Shown one piece after another: positions 50,874 to 56,389 of a DNA stretch of 64,000 bases. The stretch comes from Candidatus Pacearchaeota archaeon. Lineage in GTDB: Archaea; Nanobdellota; Nanobdellia; Pacearchaeales; GW2011-AR1. The notes under the pieces are model-generated. The model had not been told where the DNA came from. It saw only the letters and a program-made list of their open reading frames with translations, and made no database searches. Both the position numbers and the translations under genes were made by a program. How positions within the stretch are numbered: position 1 is the first letter of the stretch; each line of letters begins with the position of its first letter. The stretch lies in contig JAIFVX010000001.1 in assembly GCA_019659125.1 (NCBI GenBank), forward strand, positions 438,097-502,096. The letters are read 5' to 3'.

Positions 50874-50928
50874 TAGCCAGACTAGTAGTGAGGCCGAAGG
50901 CCGAACGCGCCCGACATAAGATTTAAAT
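50874..50928 (+). promoter_or_regulatory. GC-rich hairpin plus TATA promoter module, copy 1
   Basis: Reads TAGCCAGACTAGTAGTGAGG, then GCCGAAGGCCGAACGCGCCC and GAC.TAAGATTTAAATAT. GGCC-GAA-GGCC can form a stable hairpin with a GAA loop. The TATA part is about 26 nt before the ATG of the next gene. Closely matches the element upstream of the 40-residue gene at 52.75 kb. Confidence 0.75.
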
Positions 50929-50950
50929 ATATATTGGGAACTATATTTTT

Positions 50951-51316
50951 ATGGAAGATTTACAAAGACTTTTTGCACGAGCCTCTAAAATAAACGAAGA
51001 TACTAAAGGCTATTTCACCTCAGAAAAGCTAGCTTCTATGAGAAAGTTTGACGGACCAAAGAGATTCAAAAGAAAAGCTTTAGGTTTATGTGGATCGGAC
51101 GCTGTAAAAAGCTTGGATGAGATGGCCCAATTATTATATGAAACGGGAATTGCCTCTTCTCAAGAAGAAGGCAGGGAGATTACTCCTTCTCTTGTCGGGA
51201 AAAAGGTATATTATGACAGCAACAACGACTACCTTACTTTTGAAAGCGTACAATCTACAACAGGGGCGAAGGCTTATAGGATATTTATAGCATCAAGGTA
51301 TTCTGGTTTTGAGTAA
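50951..51316 (+). CDS. Hypothetical protein under the repeated promoter module
   Basis: Unrecognised 121-residue soluble protein, helical at the start (MEDLQRLFARASKINEDTKG) and beta-rich after residue 80 (VGKKVYYDSNNDYLTFESVQ). It is monocistronic and its promoter is one of the three that share the GC-rich element, suggesting common control with the 40-residue and 119-residue genes below. Confidence 0.5.
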   Translation: MEDLQRLFARASKINEDTKGYFTSEKLASMRKFDGPKRFKRKALGLCGSDAVKSLDEMAQLLYETGIASSQEEGREITPSLVGKKVYYDSNNDYLTFESVQSTTGAKAYRIFIASRYSGFE

Positions 51317-51392
51317 AATCTTACTAAAAATTGACAAAATAAACGTTCGTCTAATCACCCTTAACTGAACTTTTAGTGTTTTTAGCCAATTT

Positions 51393-51752
51393 TTACTCTT
51401 TTTCTGGAGGTATAGTCTTTAAATATTGGTTAAACTTGTCTTTTCTATCGCGGCGGATGAGATACCTAGCCGTAATACCTACTGCAGTCATTGTTAAAGC
51501 AAGAGGGAGAAGTTCTCGCCCATATCTGAAAGCATAGAGAAGAGGACCATAGGTAAAGACCGTTCCAAAGAAATCCTGGGCTGCTGAGCCATACCATAGC
51601 TGAGAGTCAAGACTTTCAAGCTCGCGCTTCTTTGCCCGAGAGACGTTATTTTTACTTCTTCGTTCACTAAGGAATTTAATATGTTGTTCAGTAAGGTAAA
51701 GATGGCTGCCTGGAAGGGCTGCGAGAACTATATCTGTAAGGACATTCTTCAT
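51393..51752 (-). CDS. Hypothetical membrane-associated protein
   Basis: Unrecognised 119-residue protein. A basic central region (ERRSKNNVSRAKKRELESLD) lies between an N-terminal helix and one or two hydrophobic segments (FGTVFTYGPLLYAFRYGREL, LLPLALTMTAVGITARYL). It is the only minus-strand gene between 50 and 54.9 kb. Confidence 0.45.
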   Translation of the reverse strand: MKNVLTDIVLAALPGSHLYLTEQHIKFLSERRSKNNVSRAKKRELESLDSQLWYGSAAQDFFGTVFTYGPLLYAFRYGRELLPLALTMTAVGITARYLIRRDRKDKFNQYLKTIPPEKE

Positions 51753-51833
51753 CGAATTTAAACTAGTAAGTGGTTTTTAATACTTTCGACCACCGCGCAA
51801 GGTTGTAAGCATCGATAAAAGGTTTGGACAATA

Positions 51834-51851
51834 CAAAGAAGTTCGCTTAAC
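51834..51851 (+). promoter_or_regulatory. CAAAGAAGTTCG element, copy A
   Basis: CAAAGAAGTTCGCTTAAC lies just before TATATAAATATTTAAATA of the gene at 51.9 kb. A matching copy is found upstream of another TATA box 370 bp further on. Confidence 0.55.
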
Positions 51852-51894
51852 TAGATTATATAAATATTTAAATACCTCCAGTAAGCAGAGTGAT

Positions 51895-52185
51895 ATGGGC
51901 ACTATTTTAGAAAGAGTAATTGAAGAGCGTCAACTGCTGGAAAATTTTTTGAGTGAAGAGATGCCGAGTACATCTAGGCATATTATTGGAAGATCATGGT
52001 TTCATAGGCACTGTGGTGAAAGAATGCTAAAAATACAAGAATATAGTCATGAGGACATGCAGGGAGACCACTTCGAGCTTGTAAGGATGGGAGGAAAAGG
52101 TATCGGAAATGTATATTATTGTATGAGATGTGGATATGGTGCAGATACCTACCCTTCTGGTGGCGGATCTATAGCTGGAGGATAG
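51895..52185 (+). CDS. Hypothetical protein with likely zinc site
   Basis: Unrecognised 96-residue protein. A His/Cys pair in SWFHRHCGERML and a CxxC in YYCMRCGYGADT could bind one zinc ion; the tail is Gly/Ser-rich. It is monocistronic, with TATA TATATAAATA about 30 nt upstream preceded by the CAAAGAAGTTCG element. Confidence 0.45.
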   Translation: MGTILERVIEERQLLENFLSEEMPSTSRHIIGRSWFHRHCGERMLKIQEYSHEDMQGDHFELVRMGGKGIGNVYYCMRCGYGADTYPSGGGSIAGG

Positions 52186-52203
52186 TTATCTCCCAAGATA
52201 GTG

Positions 52204-52223
52204 CAAAGAAGTTCGTATTAACC
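52204..52223 (+). promoter_or_regulatory. CAAAGAAGTTCG element, copy B, with orphan TATA
   Basis: CAAAGAAGTTCGTATTAACC is followed by GATTTAAATAAAAG, a TATA-like box, yet no ORF of useful length begins 25 nt downstream. A small RNA starting near 52260 (with CCTCTTTTTCCCCGGAAGAGG-type pairing) is possible but weakly supported. Confidence 0.4.
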
Positions 52224-52372
52224 GAAAGATTTAAATAAAAGTTAGCCTTATAATAATTGCACCTCTTTTTCCCCGGAAGAGGACGTTTGATCCTTTTGTT
52301 TAACAGATTAGACCTCCTCTTTTGGGTTTATATTCAGAAATCTTTATAATACTCTTTTTCTTTTATTCTTCT

Positions 52373-52642
52373 ATGATACGAGAGGTACGTAGGTTCTTTA
52401 CGGGAGAAACGAGATATGCCCATGAGTTCTGGCATGACATCCGGACACTTATCCTGTTTACACTTGGTTTTACTATTGCCTTCACATGGAGACAGACAGT
52501 CTTCGACACGATGGAAAGCTTTATCCAATGGCTGACGAACGTGCATAATACCACCTCGCTCAGTATCCTCACTTCTCTACTTACGACTCTGATCTGTGTG
52601 CTGGTTATTGCAATCATGGCCCAGTTCTTTAAAAATAAGTGA
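52373..52642 (+). CDS. Small two-helix membrane protein, DUF5654-like
   Basis: The ORF-track start is a TTG inside the promoter; I use MIREVRRFFTGETRYAHEFW (89 residues), 28 nt after TATA CTTTATAATA. Two hydrophobic helices follow (LILFTLGFTIAFTWRQTVFD and LTTLICVLVIAIMAQFFKNK). The first helix pattern resembles DUF5654 membrane proteins. Function unknown. Confidence 0.5.
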   Translation: MIREVRRFFTGETRYAHEFWHDIRTLILFTLGFTIAFTWRQTVFDTMESFIQWLTNVHNTTSLSILTSLLTTLICVLVIAIMAQFFKNK

Positions 52643-52669
52643 TTTTCTGCCCTAATTCCATAAATAAAA

Positions 52670-52728
52670 TAGCCACAATAGTGTTGTGAGGCGCGAAGCG
52701 CCGAACGCCCGGTACGTAGGATTTTTAA
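52670..52728 (+). promoter_or_regulatory. GC-rich hairpin plus TATA promoter module, copy 2
   Basis: Matches copy 1 from TAGCCA to the TATA-like GATTTTTAA. Its hairpin is GGCGC-GAA-GCGCC instead of GGCC-GAA-GGCC, so both arms changed together while pairing was kept, which argues for a selected structure. TATA lies about 26 nt before the 40-residue gene. Confidence 0.75.
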
Positions 52729-52750
52729 GCTATAAAAAGAATAGAGAGAT

Positions 52751-52873
52751 ATGACAAAATTAGAAAAAGAGAGTAAAAAGAGGACTAGAAACCATAATTC
52801 CTCCTTATCACTTATCAAGGTCCACAAGACTAAGGCGTCTAAACTCACGTATAAATTCAAAGGTCCCTCATAA
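52751..52873 (+). CDS. 40-residue basic protein under the repeated promoter module
   Basis: Too short for the ORF track. MTKLEKESKKRTRNHNSSLS...TYKFKGPS is Lys/Arg/Ser-rich and has no membrane segment. The promoter module directly upstream is the main reason to believe it; no family known. Confidence 0.4.
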   Translation: MTKLEKESKKRTRNHNSSLSLIKVHKTKASKLTYKFKGPS

Positions 52874-52875
52874 GG

Positions 52876-52905
52876 TCTGAACGCGCCCGACAAAGGATTT
52901 TTAAA
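52876..52905 (+). promoter_or_regulatory. Promoter module, copy 3 (3' half only)
   Basis: GAACGCGCCCGACAAAGGAT matches the 3' part of copies 1 and 2 and runs into TTTTTAAATTAAGG, 26 nt before the next ATG. The hairpin part is absent, and the preceding gene ends immediately before it. Confidence 0.65.
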
Positions 52906-52926
52906 TTAAGGATATGGTTCTTTACT

Positions 52927-53286
52927 ATGGAAGAAGATGCTTATATGAGAAATATGAAGTCCCTCTTGGAGGAAAGGAGCCAAATCCGATCAAAAGTTGA
53001 GCAAATCTTACGAAAGAATGATGCTACGCTAGAGGAAAAGAGGTATGCTCTTTATAATGGGGCTTTTGGTATGGGAGATGCAAGTTCATTACAAGACGGC
53101 GACCGTGAGGTCTGGAGTGTCTATTTGGATAAAATTTCAGATAAAACTGTAGAGGAACATTATCAGAGTTTTCATGCCAAAAGACGTTCTTTCTTAACTC
53201 ACGATGAATTAGCACCTATATGGACTTCTGCTAAGAGAGTTTACGAAAAGCATTGTAAAGAGATTAGTTCGCATAAGAAGCATTAA
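52927..53286 (+). CDS. Helical hypothetical protein under the repeated promoter module
   Basis: Unrecognised 119-residue, mainly helical, charged protein (MRNMKSLLEERSQIRSKVEQ; TVEEHYQSFHAKRRSFLTHD; ends CKEISSHKKH). Third gene with the shared promoter element. A GTTCG..TTAACC element lies over its stop codon. Confidence 0.45.
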   Translation: MEEDAYMRNMKSLLEERSQIRSKVEQILRKNDATLEEKRYALYNGAFGMGDASSLQDGDREVWSVYLDKISDKTVEEHYQSFHAKRRSFLTHDELAPIWTSAKRVYEKHCKEISSHKKH

Positions 53287-53339
53287 CCGTACTCTCTAAT
53301 CATATAAATATTTATAAACTCTACGGCCCACGAGATACG

Positions 53340-53753
53340 ATGCCTAACATAAAAGAGAGGTTCATCGTTGATGAGTCGATATTTAACAGTCAGCGCGCCG
53401 AGCAATTGGCGGAAATGCTATTGGATCTAAACATTAGTACGGTAACAAAGGAAGGAAATGTATTGCTGCACATGAACTCAATCACAAATATTGATAAAAT
53501 CGGACTTGTGATAATCTCTCGTTTTATAGCGAATCATCTAGAGTCCACTATCCCCGGAGAAGTAACTCTCTCAGAAATAACGTCTTCAACTTCTCTTACT
53601 CCAGATATAGTAAGTGCTCGTGCCGCAGAGCTCGTAGATAGAAGAATCATCCGCCGCGTAAAGAATGGATCATATATTGCCGTTCCATCCAGTCTTGAGA
53701 CATTTATTAAGAAACTCGCATCGAGGTATACTTTCAACAATGGTAAGTCTTAA
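53340..53753 (+). CDS. Winged-helix-like protein, first of a three-gene operon
   Basis: The 137-residue protein has an N-terminal beta/alpha part (RFIVDESIFNSQRAEQLAEM) and a winged-helix C-terminal part: KIGLVIISRFIANHLESTIP, then TLSEITSSTSLTPDIVSARA and ELVDRRIIRRVKNGSYIAVP. The same domain recurs in the next two genes. TATA ATAAATATTTATAAA sits upstream; the stop overlaps the next gene by 14 bp. Confidence 0.6.
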   Translation: MPNIKERFIVDESIFNSQRAEQLAEMLLDLNISTVTKEGNVLLHMNSITNIDKIGLVIISRFIANHLESTIPGEVTLSEITSSTSLTPDIVSARAAELVDRRIIRRVKNGSYIAVPSSLETFIKKLASRYTFNNGKS

Positions 53754-54144
53754 AGATATTAAAGGCACGTTCATAGTAGAAGGAGAGAATTTTCAAGAGC
53801 AAGAACTTGTGCGCCTTGTTGAGATTGTTCGTGAAACCTGCGTCCTCGACGGAAAGGGAACTGTTAAGTTTCTTAAGAATTTAAGCGAGAAAGACAAGAT
53901 AAAATATTGTTTGGCAGCTAGATTTCTAGCTAATAAAATTGATTCAAATATCTCAAAAGAAGTTTCTCGGCAAGAACTTGAAACCTTATTGCGTACGCAA
54001 CCAAAACAGGTTAGTGCTAGAATATCAGATTGCAGAAAAGAAGGATTATTACAGGACGCGAGCGAGGACATGTTCCAAGTATCACCCCACGTCCTTCAAA
54101 ACTTATTGAATGATAATGGAATCGATGCTAATAAAGTACCCTGA
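53740..54144 (+). CDS. Winged-helix-like protein, second of a three-gene operon
   Basis: I use the ATG of MVSLKDIKGTFIVEGENFQE (134 residues); the ORF-track start lies in the previous gene. It is a paralogue of the first gene: LSEKDKIKYCLAARFLANKI and QVSARISDCRKEGLLQDASE correspond to DKIGLVIISRFIANHLES and IVSARAAELVDRRIIRRVKN. The N-terminal TFIVEGE matches RFIVDES. It overlaps genes on both sides. Confidence 0.6.
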   Translation: MVSLKDIKGTFIVEGENFQEQELVRLVEIVRETCVLDGKGTVKFLKNLSEKDKIKYCLAARFLANKIDSNISKEVSRQELETLLRTQPKQVSARISDCRKEGLLQDASEDMFQVSPHVLQNLLNDNGIDANKVP

Positions 54145-54880
54145 AGAGGTATCTAGCTTACTTCATAAGTACTATGAGCGTATGCTACTAGATGATAGAG
54201 TATCGGATACGGATGCTATACTGGTATCGCTTCATATCTTAGAGTATTCTCAAGATAAATCTGGGGCGACCTACCCAGATTGTCGAGATGTGTTTATCTC
54301 TTTGGGGAGAAAGGAAGAGTCTTATAGGAAAAGGATGCATGAGGCAAAAGCCGATAATTTGATTTATCAAGATGATCACGGGATTTTTTTCTTGATTAAG
54401 GGCCTAAAACGCTTACAGGATCTTCTCGGCAAAACTAGGAAGTCCCCAGTGCATATAATAAAAGCGGGCAAGAACTTTAGCGGGATCAAGCTTTTTGAGG
54501 AATTTCTAACTGTCGAATTTGAGGGAGAAGAAGTCTTGATATGTGACGCTCATGTAAGCCAAGAGACTCTTTTTCCTCTGACAGCTCTTGAAGGGAAGAT
54601 AAAGCGTATAAAAATTCTAACATCGAATATATATGATAAAGATAAATTCGATGGGTATATCAAGAAAATACAGAAAGAGCTGAAAATCGAGGTCGAAGTG
54701 CGTACTAGTAATAAGATTCATGAGAGATATATGTTGAGCGGCGACTCATGCTGGTCGATTGGTGCAAGCATCAAGGATTTGGGAAATAAAGATACGGTAA
54801 TAAAAGAAATTAATGAAGTAATGACTTCTATGCGAGAGTTATTCCTAGAAAGATGGAACGAAGTGGAAAAGAAAGAGTAG
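54110..54880 (+). CDS. Winged-helix plus PLD-like domain protein, third of a three-gene operon
   Basis: The 256-residue protein has a winged-helix N-terminal half like its two neighbours (DAILVSLHILEYSQDKSGAT, RKRMHEAKADNLIYQDDHGI) and a C-terminal alpha/beta domain ending IHERYMLSGDSCWSIGASIK then DLGNKDTVI. The H-x-R-Y-x-x-x-x-D..W.IG.S.KDLG arrangement resembles phospholipase-D-like nucleases of prokaryotic regulatory and defence proteins, but only one such motif is present. The start could be any of the three in-frame ATGs in MIMESMLIKYPEEV. Confidence 0.6.
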   Translation: MIMESMLIKYPEEVSSLLHKYYERMLLDDRVSDTDAILVSLHILEYSQDKSGATYPDCRDVFISLGRKEESYRKRMHEAKADNLIYQDDHGIFFLIKGLKRLQDLLGKTRKSPVHIIKAGKNFSGIKLFEEFLTVEFEGEEVLICDAHVSQETLFPLTALEGKIKRIKILTSNIYDKDKFDGYIKKIQKELKIEVEVRTSNKIHERYMLSGDSCWSIGASIKDLGNKDTVIKEINEVMTSMRELFLERWNEVEKKE

Positions 54881-55153
54881 TTACTTAGCAATCTCAGGCT
54901 GTTTCCAGCGCTTAAGAAGGGGGATGATTGCAGAGGCCAGGATGCGGGCCCTACCTTCAGGAATACGAAGCTGAGCGCTGATGTTCTCAGCAAGCTTCTG
55001 GATCATACCCTGGATATTTAATGAAGGTTGGGTAAATGATCCTCGCTGAAAGCATTTAGAGCAATAGTCCATATTGGGAGTGCCATCTTTATTGCTTCCA
55101 TGCGTGGAAGGAGCAAGATTTATGCCACAACTTTGACATCGTTCATCATTCAT
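54881..55153 (-). CDS. Small zinc-ribbon protein
   Basis: The 90-residue protein begins with a zinc-ribbon: ERCQSCGINLAPSTHGSNKD, then MDYCSKCFQRGSFTQPSLNI. This is the pattern of the short zinc_ribbon (Cys2-...-CxxC, FTxP) family of unknown function often fused to other domains. The C-terminal half is helical. It converges on the winged-helix/PLD gene. Confidence 0.72.
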   Translation of the reverse strand: MNDERCQSCGINLAPSTHGSNKDGTPNMDYCSKCFQRGSFTQPSLNIQGMIQKLAENISAQLRIPEGRARILASAIIPLLKRWKQPEIAK

Positions 55154-55232
55154 TGAATATAAAATGTTAGAGACAGTTTAATAGGTAAGAACTATATTCT
55201 ATCTACGCCGATGAAATATATAAACCTGTCGA

Positions 55233-55439
55233 TCACCTGGATAGTCTTGATGCTAACCACCAGTAGATAACTACATAGGAAATGACATAGGGTAATACTC
55301 CGTAGAATGTATCGCTAACAGAATGGGACTTCGAGTCAACAGCAATAAAGATCTGGGCGATAAGTGCCAGAAAAACCAAGGTAATGATCCATCCTGACAA
55401 AGAGGTTGGATAATACATCCACTTGTTTTTCTTGAACAT
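55233..55439 (-). CDS. Small two-helix membrane protein
   Basis: Unrecognised 68-residue protein with two hydrophobic segments (LSGWIITLVFLALIAQIFIA, DTFYGVLPYVISYVVIYWWL). Its ATG shares one base with the stop of the gene upstream (TAATG), so it is translated from the same mRNA. Confidence 0.5.
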   Translation of the reverse strand: MFKKNKWMYYPTSLSGWIITLVFLALIAQIFIAVDSKSHSVSDTFYGVLPYVISYVVIYWWLASRLSR

Positions 55440-55678
55440 TACAACTTCTTTGCTCCGCGTAACAATCCACGGACAGGCTTCAAAGATTCAGTAAGCTTGG
55501 TTACTTCATCAGGGGATAGGGTTAAGATTCCTGAGGAATCCCTACCTTTAAAGTAGACGGCGACATGAGCCTTTTCAGGTTCAAGAATATTTTCTTTCAC
55601 AAGCACACTATCAACGGTGCTAAGGGCGTCAATTCTTTTCTCTCCGAATGACTTTTTTTCCTTGATACGTATTCTCAT
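55439..55678 (-). CDS. Hypothetical soluble protein
   Basis: Unrecognised 79-residue protein (RIRIKEKKSFGEKRIDALST; HVAVYFKGRDSSGILTLSPD; VTKLTESLKPVRGLLRGAKK), mixed alpha/beta and basic. Upstream member of a pair with the two-helix membrane protein. A TATA-like TTATTTAAGG lies about 30 nt from the start if numbered from the 55.7 kb gap. Confidence 0.45.
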   Translation of the reverse strand: MRIRIKEKKSFGEKRIDALSTVDSVLVKENILEPEKAHVAVYFKGRDSSGILTLSPDEVTKLTESLKPVRGLLRGAKKL

Positions 55679-55698
55679 ATAAAAAAGAGGAAGACTAT

Positions 55699-55923
55699 TT
55701 ATTTAAGGATTATGGTGTTATTGCTTGCAACCATCATAATCAATCCAAGCTCAACACCAATCAATCCAAGAAGAATATCGAGAGTATGATGAAAGGTTGA
55801 TTCATGTTCATCTTCATGTCCAAGTGCAGGGCTCAATGCCCGTTCATGAGCGATGTGAGGGAGGAACATCCAGAAAAATCCTATGAAAAGAACAACACTT
55901 CCTACAACATACCATCCATTCAT
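55699..55923 (-). CDS. Small two-helix membrane protein
   Basis: Unrecognised 74-residue protein with hydrophobic segments at the start (MNGWYVVGSVVLFIGFFWMF) and end (IGVELGLIMMVASNNTIILK), joined by a His/Glu/Asp-rich loop (PALGHEDEHESTFHH) that could bind metal. It follows the DUF1761 gene by one base. Confidence 0.5.
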   Translation of the reverse strand: MNGWYVVGSVVLFIGFFWMFLPHIAHERALSPALGHEDEHESTFHHTLDILLGLIGVELGLIMMVASNNTIILK

Positions 55924-55924
55924 A

Positions 55925-56353
55925 CTACTGCCAGGCTGCTAAAAGTCCGCCCGTAATGAGGAGATAGACAAGATAGTGTCCGGTGTTGACTAAATATAAC
56001 TTGAGAGGCTTACCTTCCCAAAGGACAATGCTGAGTTGTACGGGAGCGACAAACCCAAGCCAAACCCAGAATCCAAGCTGCATTCCTCCAGAGAATGACG
56101 TTGCTCCTACATATTGCACAAAGTGAGCAAGGACGTATGCCATGATTAACGAAGCAATAAATGCTGTAAGATAAAGGCGACCCATAGGTTTTGGATTTTT
56201 CTTCATGTCTTTCTTCATTTCAGCCATGCTCTTTCCAAATGTCGTCCGAGACCAGTAATTGCCGAACAATGAAGAGTACCAAAACATCCCAAGAACCATA
56301 GAGATAAGGGCAGAAACAATGACTGCCCACCAGTTTACCGCAACATCAATCAT
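55925..56353 (-). CDS. DUF1761 membrane protein
   Basis: The 142-residue protein has about four helices and the DUF1761 pattern: an early NWWAVIVSALISMVLGMFWYS with GNYWSRTTFG and a LYLTAFIASLIMAYVLAHFV block, then LGFWVWLGFVAPVQLSIVLW. The family function is unknown. It leads the small pair with the metal-loop membrane protein. Confidence 0.78.
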   Translation of the reverse strand: MIDVAVNWWAVIVSALISMVLGMFWYSSLFGNYWSRTTFGKSMAEMKKDMKKNPKPMGRLYLTAFIASLIMAYVLAHFVQYVGATSFSGGMQLGFWVWLGFVAPVQLSIVLWEGKPLKLYLVNTGHYLVYLLITGGLLAAWQ

Positions 56354-56389
56354 GCGTTATAAAGAAAAAAGGTATTAATAAATCCTTCG

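Noticed and set aside
52257-52349. 31-codon TTG-started frame after the orphan TATA
   Set aside because: Hydrophobic, very short and without homology or ribosome-binding site; treated as non-coding.
48863-53288. Integron attC array
   Set aside because: Only one GTTCG..TTAAC copy fits the RYYYAAC box, no matching GTTRRRY partner at the right spacing was found, and no integrase is present. Kept only as a hypothesis.
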